Source: Glebionis coronaria
Lineage: Eukaryota > Streptophyta > Magnoliopsida > Asterales > Asteraceae
Assembly (NCBI GenBank): GCA_025667525.1
Contig: CM046875.1
Coordinates: 287,636,140-287,700,139, forward strand
Direction of reading: 5' to 3'
Length of the DNA stretch: 64,000 nucleotides
Both the position numbers and the translations under genes were made by a program. This document shows, piece by piece, positions 23,517 through 34,974 of this stretch (position 1 is its first letter; each line of letters starts with the position of its first letter). The notes under the pieces are model-generated. The model ran no database searches, was not told the origin of the DNA, and saw nothing but the letters and a program-made list of their open reading frames with translations.

Positions 23517-24906
23517 TAACTTTTACCGTCTCGTGTAAAAATAAAATAAAAATATACAAGCATGTTAATTTCATAGTTTTTAATCATACTATTGAAATTT
23601 AATCAAAAAAAATCACATTCAACCTAATACATTAATAACCATCCTATATGACAAATAATCCAAAAATGATTACCAATATTTTTGTCCATCTTAAACACTT
23701 AGCATAACCATTCCCATTGATTCCATTTACTTTATATTTCATATAATTAACCATGTGGCCAACGTACCTAATACACACCTATAATCAATATAAACATTAA
23801 TCTAAAACAAGAGGTGAGAATATCGTACACCTTTTATAACGTTGGAGTTTTTATAGCATAAGAGCATATCATAAGCCATCATACTTCCACTTTTTTTTCT
23901 CATCATTTTGTTTTTTTTTTTCACATTTTTTTTTTCTTCATTTTTTTTCTTTCATTTTTTTTTTCATCATACATAAGCTCTTTCTTTCTTAGCCATTCGA
24001 GACCGTTTCTTATACAAGTCATCTCGAACGCTTTATACACTCCTTTTAAGGTTGATATAAAGACCAATTATTCAGAAAAATGAATATCTATCCTATAGGT
24101 GCATACTACGACACATTGGCACATGAGAACCGGTTAATTAAATCTGTTTATTTAAATGGGAACAGTTATACTTCGTGCCTACTGGTACATCACATGATGG
24201 AATTATCTACCACATAGTATAATTATACAATGCACTAAATTAAACTGATCTTCCTAATTTCATTACAACAATACAAGGATTGGGTTATTTCACCTAAAAT
24301 TGTCTCAGCTAAGTGCAATGCTATCCATCATAAAAATTGGCGTCTGACCCATGCTAACAACTAAAGTATCACCTTGCGCGGGTGACGAATCAGATAGGCA
24401 AGCCCAGCATATGACTACCACCAATAATTATGACAGTTCTCCAACTCTTTTCGAAGGCCACCGTGCGCGGGTGGCGAGCCGAATAAGATCAATTTCAAAT
24501 GTCCTAACCCAACTATTACATTACTATATTCATATTATTTATTTAAACTTTTTACTCGATCTAAGCAAAGGTAAGTAGAGGGAATTCAACCGGCGTGGTT
24601 TGATCATCTAAATTATACATATGCCTAACTACATGCAAACAATCAAATCAATTTAATAACCAAATTATACGATGGAATCGGGTGCACCTGATAATTATGG
24701 CCAAATCTTCTAGCTTGCTCCAATAAATCATCCACAAGCTAATCTTCAGAATCTGCAAACACTCAACAAACATATATGTAGAAGAAACTTCCACATCTAA
24801 TTAGCACAAGACTCTTATAATGTGATTATTTTCGATTTTTCCCAAAAATCACATTTTAACCCATTTTGACCAAAATTTCACACAAAAACATGTAACACAT
24901 GTGCCA
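23517..24906 (-). other. 3' non-coding region of element G
   Basis: 1.4 kb without a credible ORF. It includes T-rich runs (about 23890-23970) and two GC-rich hairpins at 24370-24384 and 24458-24474. No env-like protein is visible. It is unlike the 3' region of family 2. Confidence 0.55.
24370..24474. other. Pair of GC-rich hairpins in the element G 3' region
   Basis: CACC-TTGCGCG-GGTG (24370-24384) and CCACC-GTGCGCG-GGTGG (24458-24474) share the TGCGCG loop core. They stand out in AT-rich sequence. Confidence 0.6.
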
Positions 24907-24946
24907 ACCCCCCCCTCAACTTAAAGCATTGCATTGTCCCTAATGC
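24907..24946 (-). other. Internal PPT copy and hairpin, element G
   Basis: ccccccccctcaacttaa-like tract (24907-24924), in sense TAAGTTGAGGGG, matching this element's own PPT rather than that of its neighbours. GCATT-GTCCCT-AATGC (24931-24946) follows as a stem-loop. Confidence 0.65.
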
Positions 24947-25146
24947 AAAAACTTGAAATTGAAATTTTGGTTAAAAATCAATTTGACAAACTCACACAAA
25001 AAAAACAAAAACCTAACTCACTTTCGTAGGAATCACGGTTGCATTTAGCGTATGCAACAAGCCTTTAAACCACTCGGTAGCCCGACTGGACGAGTTTTGT
25101 CTCGTGAGGGTTTGTAGTGAACACACCCACAAAGTTCCACAAACCA

Positions 25147-25200
25147 CGGGTTGCCTCCCGCGAAGCGCTAAGTTTACCGTCTTCAGCCAGACATAACTCA
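25147..25200 (-). other. Conserved end-of-coding block, element G version
   Basis: GGGTTGCCTCCCGCGAAGCGCT, close to the family-2 block and ending 7 bases from the pol stop codon. The CGAGTC hairpin is not recognisable here. Confidence 0.65.
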
Positions 25201-25206
25201 AAAGAG

Positions 25207-28137
25207 CTATTGAGACGGTTGGAGTGGTTCCAAGTAAACCACATCCACCGTTTCCATCTGATCACTTTCTAACTCAACATACGGCTTTAAACGGTGTCCA
25301 TTAACTTTAAAAGGCTCTCCACCCACCATATTTTTTATTTCAATGGCTCCGTATGGAGAGACTCGAGTCACAACGTATGGACCCGTCCATTTACTTCTCA
25401 ACTTTCCAGGAAAAAGCTTAAGTCTAGCATTGAATAACCAAACTTTTTGACCAACCAAGAAGGACTTCTTGGTGATGTGTCGATCATGAAAAGCTTTGGT
25501 TTTCTCCTTATAAATCCTAGAACTTTCATAGGCATCACGTCTAATCTCATCTAGTTCAGATAATTGAAGTTTCCTAGAACTACCTGCTTTCTCTAAATCC
25601 AGATTAACGGTCTTAATCGCCCATTCAGCCCTATGCTCTATCTCAACCGCTAAATGACACGCCTTCCCATATACCAACTTATATGGTGACATACCAATAG
25701 GAGTCTTAAAAGCCGTCCTATATGCCCACAATGCATCATCTAACCTCAAGGACCAATCTTTCCTATCACTACGGACGGTCTTTTCCAAAATTCGCTTAAT
25801 CTCCCTATTAGATACTTCCACCTGTCCACTAGTCTGTGGGTGATAAGGGGTAGCTATCCTATGATTAACTCCATAGTGTTTCAGTAATTTTCCAAATCTA
25901 AAGTTCTTAAAGTGGGAACCCCCATCACTAATTATAGCCTTAGGAATTCCATGTCTAGCAAAGATATTTTTCTTAACAAACTTAAGAACTACACTATGGT
26001 CATTTGTTCTAGTCGCCTCAGCCTCGACCCACTTAGACACATAATCAACTGCCACTAAAATGTACACATTGCCATGTGAAGTGGGGAATGGTCCCATAAA
26101 ATCAATACCCCACACGTCAAAGATCTCAACAACCAATATGGGATTCATAGGCATTTGATCACGCCTTGAAATCCCTCCAACTTGTTGGCAACGAATACAC
26201 GCTTTCACAAAAGACTGAGCATCCTTAAATATAGTCGGCCAAAAGAAACCGCTTTGTAGGATCTTATGCCCAGTTTTCGTAGCACCAAAGTGACCACCAC
26301 ATGCATAAGAATGGCAATGAGCCAATATGTCCATATGCTCATGATCGGGAACACATCTCCTAACAACTTGGTCAGCACATACCTTATATAGCTCCGGATC
26401 CTCCCAAAAATAATGCTTCAACTGAGAGAAGAAGTATTTTCTTTGTTGTTTGGACCAAAAATCCGGGAGCTTTTTAACAGCTAGGTAATTAACTATATTT
26501 GCGTACCAAGGAACCTTAGAAACCTCAAATAGACTTTCATCCGGAAAACTTTCCTTAATCACATCAGAAGGGTTGAACGGCGGAGGGATAATTCTAGACA
26601 AATGGTCGGCAACTACATTTTCTGACCCCTTTTTATCCCGAATTTCTAGATTAAATTCCTGTAAAAGCAAAATCCACCTAAGCAACCTCGGTTTTGTCTC
26701 TTTCTTAGTCAACAAATGTCTTAAGGCACTATGATCTGAAAATACTATCACCTTAGAATGCCCCCAAATATAAGACCTAAACTTATCAAGAGAAAAAACC
26801 ACGGCTAACAACTCTTTTTCAGTAGTGGTGTAATTCATTTGAGCTTCTGAAAAAGTCTTACTAGCATAAAAGATCACAACGGGTTTCTTATCGACCCGCT
26901 GCCCTAGAACCGCCCCAGCGGCATAATCACTAGCATCACGCATGATCTCGAAAGGCTTCGACCAATCAGGTGATTGCAGAATAGGGGCTTCTATAAGCTT
27001 TTGCTTAAGCATGTTGAATGCTTTAAGACATGATTCATTAAAGTCAAAGCGTGCATCTTTTAAGAGTAGATTGCAAAGAGGCTTTGATATTGCACTAAAA
27101 TCTTTAATAAATCGCCTATAGAACCCGGCATGACCAAGAAAAGAACGCACACCTTTGACGGTAGTGGGAGGAGGAAGGGTTGAAATTACTTGAACTTTGG
27201 CACGGTCAACCTCAAATCCTTTTTCAGACACTACATGCCCTAATACAATTCCCTCACGAACCATGAAATGGCTCTTCTCCCAACTAAGCACCAAATTAGT
27301 TTCGGTGCATCTTTTTAACACACTTTCAAGCTGATCAAGGCAGCTTTCAAAAGATTGACCAAAGATGGAGAAATCATCCATAAATATCTCTACAGATTCT
27401 CCAACCATGTCAGAAAAGATACTCATCATACATCGCTGAAAGGTAGCGGGTGCATTACACAGGCCAAAAGGCATTCTTCGAAATGCAAACGTCCCATAAG
27501 GACATGTAAACGTAGTTTTGGCCTGGTCATCAGGATGGATGGGTATTTGATTATAACCGGAGTACCCATCCAAGAAGCAATAGAACTTTTTACCCGAAAG
27601 CTTCTCAACTATTTGATCAATGAAAGGTAGTGGGAAGTGATCTTTAGATGTGGCATTATTCAGCTTACGGTAATCTATACAAACTCTCCACCCAGTAACT
27701 GGTCGGGTTGTGAGCTTTTCCCCATTCTCGGTTTCTACAACGGTGATTCCGGCCTTTTTAGGCACCGTTTGAGTAGGACTTACCCATTTACTATCCGAGA
27801 TGGGATAGATGATACCGGCATCTAACCATTTAAGAACTTCCGTCTTGACTACCTCTTTCATATTAGGATTCAGTCGCCTTTGCGCATCTCTTGCTGGCTT
27901 AATATCTGGGTCCGTAACAATTCGATGCATACATAACGAAGGGCTGATCCCTTTCAAGTCTGCAATCGTCCATCCTACTGCTGCTTTGTACTTGGAAAGC
28001 ACTTTTAGAAGTGCTTCCTCTTGTGATTCAGAAAGATCAGAAGCAACAATAACGGGTAACGTATTACTAGGACCTAGAAAAGCATATTTGAGATTGGATG
28101 GCAAAGGTTTTAACTCAAGAGTTGGAGGTACCTCCAA
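25207..28137 (-). CDS. pol: pol: reverse transcriptase, RNase H and integrase of element G
   Basis: 976 codons, open throughout. It copies element RNA to DNA and inserts it. [18 protein letters not shown] (catalytic Asp near 190), [17 protein letters not shown], and the FMDDFS box at 252-257 with Asp 254/255. RNase H: Asp 401 (RDASDYAAG), Glu 440 ([10 protein letters not shown]), Asp 468 (FSDHSAL) and Asp 511 (VADHLSR). Integrase: zinc-binding His 609/616 and Cys 647/650, then Asp 679 (WGIDFMG), Asp 738 (IISDGG) and Glu 774 (GQVEVSNRE), a D-58-D-35-E triad. A GPY-type module ([16 protein letters not shown]) follows and no chromodomain, which with the tRNA-Asp primer supports Athila. All catalytic residues are intact. 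It overlaps the protease ORF by 28 bp in another frame, so it would not be translated without frame correction; the ATG at its start is incidental. Confidence 0.93.
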   Translation of the reverse strand: MEVPPTLELKPLPSNLKYAFLGPSNTLPVIVASDLSESQEEALLKVLSKYKAAVGWTIADLKGISPSLCMHRIVTDPDIKPARDAQRRLNPNMKEVVKTEVLKWLDAGIIYPISDSKWVSPTQTVPKKAGITVVETENGEKLTTRPVTGWRVCIDYRKLNNATSKDHFPLPFIDQIVEKLSGKKFYCFLDGYSGYNQIPIHPDDQAKTTFTCPYGTFAFRRMPFGLCNAPATFQRCMMSIFSDMVGESVEIFMDDFSIFGQSFESCLDQLESVLKRCTETNLVLSWEKSHFMVREGIVLGHVVSEKGFEVDRAKVQVISTLPPPTTVKGVRSFLGHAGFYRRFIKDFSAISKPLCNLLLKDARFDFNESCLKAFNMLKQKLIEAPILQSPDWSKPFEIMRDASDYAAGAVLGQRVDKKPVVIFYASKTFSEAQMNYTTTEKELLAVVFSLDKFRSYIWGHSKVIVFSDHSALRHLLTKKETKPRLLRWILLLQEFNLEIRDKKGSENVVADHLSRIIPPPFNPSDVIKESFPDESLFEVSKVPWYANIVNYLAVKKLPDFWSKQQRKYFFSQLKHYFWEDPELYKVCADQVVRRCVPDHEHMDILAHCHSYACGGHFGATKTGHKILQSGFFWPTIFKDAQSFVKACIRCQQVGGISRRDQMPMNPILVVEIFDVWGIDFMGPFPTSHGNVYILVAVDYVSKWVEAEATRTNDHSVVLKFVKKNIFARHGIPKAIISDGGSHFKNFRFGKLLKHYGVNHRIATPYHPQTSGQVEVSNREIKRILEKTVRSDRKDWSLRLDDALWAYRTAFKTPIGMSPYKLVYGKACHLAVEIEHRAEWAIKTVNLDLEKAGSSRKLQLSELDEIRRDAYESSRIYKEKTKAFHDRHITKKSFLVGQKVWLFNARLKLFPGKLRSKWTGPYVVTRVSPYGAIEIKNMVGGEPFKVNGHRLKPYVELESDQMETVDVVYLEPLQPSQ

Positions 28138-29066
28138 AGAGGCTTCGTAGCCGTGTCAAAAGTAGAAGGCAAGGGCTCCACTTTATAAGACCAAGGTGGT
28201 TTTTGATGGTCCAACGAACTTACCAAACACTCTTGAATCTCTAGAACTTCAGCAACATCAAGAATCTCCTCATTATCACCAGGTAGATATAATTCCAAAG
28301 GATCATTCTTAAGCATACGGGATGCATACTTTTGAACTTCCTCATCAATCACATCTACTTGGTAACATTCATTCATCGTAGGAGAATTCATAGAATTAAA
28401 CACATTCAATCTTATCTTCTTATTACCGAATGCAATATCCATGGCGCCCGTCCGACAATTAATCCTAGCATCTATCGTGGCTAAAAATGGGCGCCCAAGG
28501 ATAATAGTTGGTTGAACATCTTTGTATTGTGACTCGGTGTCCATAACAAAGAAGTCAACTGGGTAATAGAAATCATCAACTTTCACAATAACATCCTCTA
28601 AGATACCTCTAGGAATTTTGGTAGATCGATCGGCTAAGGAAATAATGGTGTCTGTCTTACGAAGAGTTCCTAAGTCATACTTATCAACCAAACTAGCAGG
28701 AAGGATGTTAATACTGGCACCAAGATCAAGGAGCGCCTTCTTAATGGCAATATTTCCGACCACTACTGAAATCAACGGTGCTCCGGGATCTTTGAATTTA
28801 GGAGGAAGAGAGCTAGATAAGACTGCACTAACATGCTCAGTTAGGTCAATCTTTTTAGGCAAAGACGCCTTCAGCTTCCTCTTCTGAGTACACAAGTCCT
28901 TTAAAAACTTGGCATAAGCAGGAATTTGCTTAATAGCATCAATAAGGGGGAGATTGATTTTAACTTGCTTGAAAGTCTCCCACATATCCTCAGCATGAGG
29001 ACCCTTCTTAGCTAACCTTGCAGATGTCGATTTCTCCAAAGCCGTAGGGTAAGGTGTGCTGGACAC
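28110..29066 (-). CDS. Aspartic protease region of element G
   Basis: 318 codons. The protease active site is DLGAS at residues 114-118 ([12 protein letters not shown]), with the family's flap and C-terminal motif [15 protein letters not shown]. It processes gag-pol. DLGAS rather than DTGAS is usual in plant Athila/Tat elements. It is in the same frame as gag, with one TAA (29136-29138) and 23 codons between gag end and this ATG. Codons after that stop are already protease-linker-like, so gag-pro was originally continuous. At the 3' end the frame runs off into unrelated residues where pol continues in another frame, indicating a one-base indel near 28140. Confidence 0.88.
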   Translation of the reverse strand: MSSTPYPTALEKSTSARLAKKGPHAEDMWETFKQVKINLPLIDAIKQIPAYAKFLKDLCTQKRKLKASLPKKIDLTEHVSAVLSSSLPPKFKDPGAPLISVVVGNIAIKKALLDLGASINILPASLVDKYDLGTLRKTDTIISLADRSTKIPRGILEDVIVKVDDFYYPVDFFVMDTESQYKDVQPTIILGRPFLATIDARINCRTGAMDIAFGNKKIRLNVFNSMNSPTMNECYQVDVIDEEVQKYASRMLKNDPLELYLPGDNEEILDVAEVLEIQECLVSSLDHQKPPWSYKVEPLPSTFDTATKPLWRYLQLLS

Positions 29067-29135
29067 ACCACCCTCCTTAACTTCAGGAGATTCAGTAGCT
29101 TTAGGATTCGGTGTTGTTGGTTTAGGAAAATCATT

Positions 29136-30845
29136 TTAAAAATCATTTACCAACTCAGAACCAGACTTAACATTATCAGAATTTTTACCTTCAACAATAA
29201 TTTCGTCATCGGTAACGAAATCCTCGACATCAGGAGAATTTGGAATCCCCTTGTCATTGTTGTATATTTTACCGTTTCGAAGAGATGTCACCATATTCAC
29301 ATGCTCATTTCCATTTTTCTTGTGTGCGGGATTCATGGTGGGGTAGCTCGGCAGCCTTCCCTCATCTCTTTTGCTTAATTGATCCGCCAATTGACCAACT
29401 TGTCTCTCAAGAGCTGCAATAGATTTAGTAGTGGTCTCGTGTCTTTGATTAGTGACCTCAAATTTTCTATTGATCTCTTGATTGTTGGTAGTCAATGAAT
29501 CCATAAGCCTATCAAACTTTCGGTCAAGGTTCAAGAGACGGTTGTCATCTTGGCCTTGGCCCTGATTTGGATATTGTTGTTGTGGCCTATGATTGTAAGA
29601 ATTTTGTTGGAAGTTAGATGAATCGCCACCCTCGTACCTTGGTTTGTAACCATAGTGTTGTTGTTGGGTATTATTAGGGTGATTGTCTTCATCTTTCCAA
29701 CGGAAATTAGGGTGATTGCGCCATCCAGGATTGTAACTTTCGGAGAATGGGTCATTTCGTGGACGACCACCGTAGACTCCATTTACCTCCTCATTCGGTG
29801 GCGCCCCCCAACTTTGACAATTATCGACAGAGTGACTTGGATCACCACACATTGAACACCCACTATGCGACACATTAGACACATTTGGCACACCTTTTCC
29901 TATATTTTTCAACAAAAGATCAACTTTCTTACTTAACTCGCTAATTTTAGAATTTGTGCCACGTTGGTTAGACACAAAATTGGCGGAAGATGGGTGGTTG
30001 TTTCGATCCACTGAAGCTTGGGTCTTAGAACCTTTGCTTAGTTTTTCAAAAAACTCCCATTCTTCCTCCATAGGTCGCGAGAAAAACATACCCCCACTAG
30101 TGGCCATCACAAATTGTTGGTTGTTATAATCCAACCCATCATAGAAGACTTTGACAAGCTCCCATTTTGGAACATCGTGATGAGGGCATGTTCTTAATAG
30201 CTCCTTAAGTCTATTAAATGCTTCATGAAACTGCTCGCCTGGGATTTGATGAAAGGATTTAATCTTATTCCTAATGGCAGCAGATTTACTTATAGAATAA
30301 AATTCCTCAAGAAAAGCAGATTGCATTTCAGACCATGAGTTAATACTACCTGGCTCAAGAGATGAGAACCAGTCCTTAGCTTGATCTTTAAGTGAGAAAG
30401 GAAAAAGGCGAAGTCTTACCTCATCCTTGGTAATGTTATTAACCTGATGTGTGTCAGCAATTGAGAAGAATTCTCGCAAATGTGCATATGGCTCCTCACG
30501 ACCTCTAAACACTGGCAAAATTGCTATGAGGTTCGGCTGGATCTTGAAGTTACTTGTAACCCCTTTAACCGGATCCGGATAAACTATAGGCGAGGGATCC
30601 TCGAAGATCCCCGACCTGTAATAAGAATCAACACCCCGTGGTGGAGATTCTCCTCCGCTACTACTGCCGCTAGCACTTCCGCCAGCATCTTCGTCACCTG
30701 GCATTTCAGCGAAGAGCTCTGCTAAACCTGAAAAATCAAGATTAGTAGAAAACTGTCGAAACGTCTTTCTTCTTAACCTTGCACTTTTCTCAACCTCAGG
30801 ATCGTAAGCTAACGGTGATGTACGTCCCGATCTACGCGTGCGCAT
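29136..30845 (-). CDS. gag: gag of element G
   Basis: 569 residues. Starts MRTRRSGRTSPLAYDPEVEK, first ATG after the leader; the basic M-R-T-R start is typical. The capsid (Retrotrans_gag) domain covers about 110-245, with LFPFSLKDQAKDWFSSL and FHEAFNRLKELLRTCPHH. The zinc knuckle is C330-SM-C333-GDPS-H338-SVDN-C343 (CX2CX4HX4C). Gln/Asn-rich sequence follows, then a coiled segment near 425-495. It forms particles and binds RNA. Its stop codon lies inside a short direct duplication (AAAATCATTT twice, 29127-29147), which probably created it. Confidence 0.93.
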   Translation of the reverse strand: MRTRRSGRTSPLAYDPEVEKSARLRRKTFRQFSTNLDFSGLAELFAEMPGDEDAGGSASGSSSGGESPPRGVDSYYRSGIFEDPSPIVYPDPVKGVTSNFKIQPNLIAILPVFRGREEPYAHLREFFSIADTHQVNNITKDEVRLRLFPFSLKDQAKDWFSSLEPGSINSWSEMQSAFLEEFYSISKSAAIRNKIKSFHQIPGEQFHEAFNRLKELLRTCPHHDVPKWELVKVFYDGLDYNNQQFVMATSGGMFFSRPMEEEWEFFEKLSKGSKTQASVDRNNHPSSANFVSNQRGTNSKISELSKKVDLLLKNIGKGVPNVSNVSHSGCSMCGDPSHSVDNCQSWGAPPNEEVNGVYGGRPRNDPFSESYNPGWRNHPNFRWKDEDNHPNNTQQQHYGYKPRYEGGDSSNFQQNSYNHRPQQQYPNQGQGQDDNRLLNLDRKFDRLMDSLTTNNQEINRKFEVTNQRHETTTKSIAALERQVGQLADQLSKRDEGRLPSYPTMNPAHKKNGNEHVNMVTSLRNGKIYNNDKGIPNSPDVEDFVTDDEIIVEGKNSDNVKSGSELVNDF

Positions 30846-30982
30846 ACACTAACCTGCACACTCACAAGAAACAAAACAAACAAACAAAACAAAACAAAAC
30901 AAGAAAAATAAAATCTTTTTGTATTTTTGTATTTTATTAAAGAAAAATATTAACAAAAACTTAAACGAAAAGCTCATTGAGT
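30846..30982 (-). other. Leader of element G
   Basis: Very short (137 bp) compared with other elements here. Rich in AAAAC/ACAAAAC repeats on plus. Confidence 0.7.
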
Positions 30983-30999
30983 CCCCGGCAGCGGCGCCA
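30983..30999 (-). other. Primer binding site, tRNA-Asp type, element G
   Basis: ccccggcagcggcgcca is complementary to plant tRNA-Asp with one mismatch in 17. It touches the LTR directly. Confidence 0.9.
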
Positions 31000-31966
31000 A
31001 AATTTGATCGACGTCGAAGTATCGGTCAAAAATAAACCTAATTACCTTATATTAGATAGGGTAAATGGGTATCGATCCACGAGGACTATGTGGTTTTAGT
31101 TTAAGTTTTGAGGTGATCACTGATCAATAAAGGTTTTGGTTTTGAATTCTAACAACTGAAATACTTTTAATAATAAAAATGCGGATTAAAAATTAAAATA
31201 ATTATTAAACTAATAGTAAAGCTAGAAAAATAAAATAAGATGTAAACAATTAAAAGAAAAATGCAATCCCTTCCAGCTCCTAATATTTATGGTTAATCAC
31301 ACTAATGGATTATTGAAACTTTTTAGAACCGATTACAAAGATTATATTGACTTAATATGAATGAATTAATGTCGGCATTTATTATGTTTATCAATGACTC
31401 GCAATAATAAATCTTATACTAACCCAACCAATAATTATGTTTTAACAATTTATTGAGGTACAACTTATGTTTATTATACGACCATCTTTTTTTTTTTACT
31501 AAATGAAATAAGTATGAATCGTTAACTAACAATAAATTGTCTAACACAAATAATTAAACATAATATCAAATCGATAAAAATAATTTATAAATAAATTATA
31601 AATCAATGTAATAAAAATATGATAATCCAAAAGTAATGATCAAACCATAAATAAAGTTACCGGAAGGAATTACAACAAAATTAGCCGGACACTGCAGTGC
31701 ACTCGACCCGCTTCATACAAGACATCATCTTTTTTTTATTATTAATAATGTCTTTCCACTGTATAATATTCAACTGATCCTCCTTGTCTTTTTTGTCCTC
31801 CTTATGCGGCAACTTGTATATCCCTCTTGTCGCTCTTTTGTTTTTTTAATATTCAATCCTCCTTTTTTTTTTGATTCCAGTCGACCACCAAAAGACAATC
31901 CCCTTTTGTCTCTTTTTTTTCTCTTTTTATACTTGCAATAGTCGGTTGTGGTTGGGCCATTGGGCT

Positions 31967-31997
<31 letters not shown>

Positions 31998-32312
31998 CTT
32001 TTGAAATATAATAACTTTGGCCCAAACAAAAATAGCCCAACACCAATAATTGCTCCAACGAAGCCCGGACAAATAAAATATGACCGAAAATATCGCGACC
32101 CGCTCAAATCTTTTTCTTCAATATTTTTTTCTTCATTCATCGGCGCTCACAATGTCTTTTCTCCAAAAAAATTAATTAAAGCGGCCATTTTATTCCACTT
32201 CGCTCGTAACCTACATAATCACAAAACACACTTAAAGTACATATATAACGAAAAATAAATATATAAATATACTAAATTAACATGCTATGAGGTGTATGCA
32301 AAATACACCGAT
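31000..32312 (-). repeat. 5' LTR of element G
   Basis: AAATTTGATCG to CACCGAT on plus. Nearly identical to 22194-23500. The T run is longer here (about 30 near 31970-31997). Followed by TSD TACTA. Confidence 0.92.
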
Positions 32313-32317
32313 TACTA

Positions 32318-33890
32318 GACACTAAGGAAACTAAAAGATAGAAAATTACAAAATATTTGAAGGAAGAAACAAGTAAAGAAATCTAAGACTTACATTAGGG
32401 CTTTGGTGTCATGAATGTTTATCACCCTCAAGTTTCACGTTCCCCATACCAAGCTTAAAAACGAGATAATTGTTATTATAAGTTAATAAAGCTAACACTT
32501 ACTCATGTGGCTCAACTATTCACTTAGACCCCCTTATTCCTAGGTGTATCTCTTATATTTTGTTATTGTCTTAAATGATCACGAGGATGTATTTTTGACT
32601 TATTTCGATACTTTATTTAGGCTGAAAATAAAGTAGGACGATTTAATCAATAGTTAGCTAAAGGACAAAATCTTTTAAAATTGCTTCTCGAAACCTTATA
32701 AAGTTCATATCTTGGCATAACTTGTTTCACGATTTGAGACCTTTCTCGGATCGATATTTGGCATTGACTTCATACTTCGAATCTTGAGAGACGTTCTTGA
32801 AATAATGGTCTTCTCTTTATAATACGAATTTCTTCACTTGAAGTTTCTGAGAGATACTTCAAACTTGGACCACGACTTCTTCATTTTTCTCCAATCTTTA
32901 TTTGGGATTTTGATATACAACGATCCACCTCCTTTTAGGACTTGGATCTATTTATCCTCATACCTTGTTAGGGTCTTTTTGGATAGACTTCTCCATGATC
33001 TTTATGGGAGTATTTGCCTTTCTTCGTGTGTCTCGATCCTTCATATTGATTTTTGATAAATGATTCTTCACATCACTTTGGATCTTTAGCAACAAAATGT
33101 AGCCGTCGTGCCTTGTTAGGGCCTTTTCGGACTCGCCAATCTTCGCATCCCGCTTAAATAAGTTATGCCTTGGCTATGAACTCTAATTAATACCAAGCAA
33201 CTCTTAAACGATCCTGGGCTAGAAGATAAGTAACTTTTCAAATCGTACGACCTTATTTATTTCAATTATTTATTAACAAGCGATGGGAGAAAAAGCTCAT
33301 AATTAACTCACATAAATTCATGAAAGAATACAAAACTTTAATTGACTCTATCATCTCTCGTACTCCACAATTTAAAATCTCAAGGAATGGGACTCGTGGA
33401 TGCTTAGCCTATTAAATCAAAGTTTTGGGTTTTCAAGGCATCTATAGGATCTTGCGACTTCTTACACTTTTTCAAGTTTAGAATTTGCTTTTTAAAGTTC
33501 CCTTGATAAACGACCTTCTAGGATCAATTATAGGAACTTGCGAAAAGTTCTTGTTCTTAAACCCGTATGAGTTAAGACTTTCGCGTTTTAAAGTTCCCTA
33601 TATAAAAGTCTAGCAAAACTTGATTTAAACACGTCAAGTATAATGGCTAGAGTAAACTCAAATAAGTAAACTCGTGTTGAGTCAAAAGATTCATGACAGG
33701 ACTAATATATCAAAGATATCTAAACTCATTAAAACCATTTTATTTAATAATTTGTTTAAAAAGAAAATAACAATAACAAAGGAAAATACTACTAGGCCAA
33801 GATATATCAAAAATATTGAAAAATGTCGAAAAATCAATTTTCCGGTTAAAATGAGGACATATTCATGGAAAAGCCCACTTAACTTCGATA
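32318..33890 (-). other. Conserved 3' non-coding region, TRI internal 2 (continued after element G)
   Basis: Continues from 22188 once G is removed. It aligns with 16530-18100 throughout, with scattered substitutions. No ORF is supported. Confidence 0.7.
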
Positions 33891-33893
33891 AAA

Positions 33894-33964
33894 GTACCAC
33901 TACACTTAATATAACAATTGTCCTCAATGTTTAAGCATGTGGAAGTAAACTCCCATACACTTAG
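33894..33964 (-). other. Internal PPT copies M2 and M3, TRI internal 2 (partly decayed)
   Basis: M2 here is degenerate (gtaccactacactta, 33894-33908) and the hairpin has an extra base (caattg-tcct-caat). M3 is ctcccatacacttag (33950-33964). The better-preserved equivalent is at 18101-18170. Confidence 0.6.
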
Positions 33965-34024
33965 GAGATTGTGCACGTTGTTTAAATCTTGCTAAGAAAA
34001 AGACAACTAAAGTGATTCCTATTT

Positions 34025-34152
<128 letters not shown>

Positions 34153-34291
34153 GTGAATCGAAATAGTTTTAGGATAGAACCGGGAAGATGGGTACACGGA
34201 ATCACGAGTCGTCAAAAGTCATCAAAAGTGAATCTTTCAATGCTCCAATCCTTGCACATCATAAAAACGAAAACAAATAACACCTACGGGG

Positions 34292-34397
34292 CTCCCCCTA
34301 CACTTATTATGAAAACGGATAAAGAAGGATAGATAATCGGGTTGCCTCCCGAGAAGCGCTTGTTTTTGTTAACCGAGTCATGAGCCGGACTCGACCC
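34292..34397 (-). other. Internal PPT copy M4 and end-of-coding block, TRI internal 2
   Basis: M4 at 34292-34305 (ctccccctacactt). GGTTGCCTCCCGAG/AAGCGCTT starts at 34338, and the CGAGTC-8 nt-GACTCG hairpin is at 34374-34393, intact. Confidence 0.7.
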
Positions 34398-34401
34398 CGA
34401 A

Positions 34402-34974
34402 TTAAATGATCCATGGGGAAGCCTCTAATGTAATACCGGGATCAAAAATCTTGTCCTCGGTCCCGGAGGAACATAATAAATGAGAGGCAGGAGGATAAGT
34501 CTTGAAGGGTAGAAAAGTCCGCTCAACATACGAAAAGTATGTGAAGTTATCATCCACGGGAGGTGGGATGGATAAAGGAAGCAAATTTTCATCCTCCCAA
34601 GACAGTTGATGGTCACTAAGCGGCAAAGCTGTAAAGGTATCAATTATAGAATGATCAATGTCACCTTCCGGGTCAAAGCACTCATCTTCAGTAATGCTCT
34701 CTAAAGTAAGGGATAAGAGGTGCTCGGGAGGGGGACTTGGGACAATATCTTCATGCATCAAAGTATCAAAAAGAATATCCTCCTCCGTGTCATCATCATC
34801 AATAACCAGAGGTATTGAGAGAATGTAGATTTCCTCCAAAAATGTATCATTATTCTCAAAGGGAGTAAGAGACGGGGGTAAAGACTCGGTATTAGGAGTA
34901 GAATTCAACGCTTCAATTTCAGCAATAAGAAGATGAACTTTCAAAAATTTGTCGCGAAGAATAACGTCTTCCAC
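34402..34974 (-). pseudogene. Acidic C-terminal ORF of the TRI protein, copy 2
   Basis: 190 codons, homologous to 18615-19211 with the same acidic run (DDDDTEEDILFD) and GTEDKIFDPGI end. It stops eight codons earlier (SPWII). It overlaps the zinc-knuckle ORF by 34 bp in another frame. The offset between the two ORF starts is 869 bp in both TRI copies. Confidence 0.6.

Larger units (their letters stand above)
22194..32312 (-). mobile_element. Element G: near-complete Athila-type retrotransposon, young insertion
   Basis: LTRs of 1307 bp (22194-23500) and 1313 bp (31000-32312), with primer site 30983-30999, PPT 23501-23516, gag, protease and pol all in sense on the minus strand. The target duplication TACTA is at 22189-22193 and 32313-32317. 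The sister region in TRI internal 1 (near 16530) is an empty site reading aaaTACTAgacactaagg. By eye the LTRs differ by about four substitutions plus poly-T and short-tract length, so insertion is recent. Coding capacity is broken by one stop between gag and protease and one frameshift between protease and RT. Confidence 0.95.

Noticed and set aside
24351..24578. Plus-strand ORF in the element G 3' region as an env-like or accessory gene
   Set aside because: It is on the antisense strand, includes the two GC hairpins and shows no signal peptide or membrane segment.
30983..30999. tRNA-Asp gene fragment
   Set aside because: Only the 17 bases complementary to the tRNA 3' end are present, at the LTR boundary; it is a primer site.
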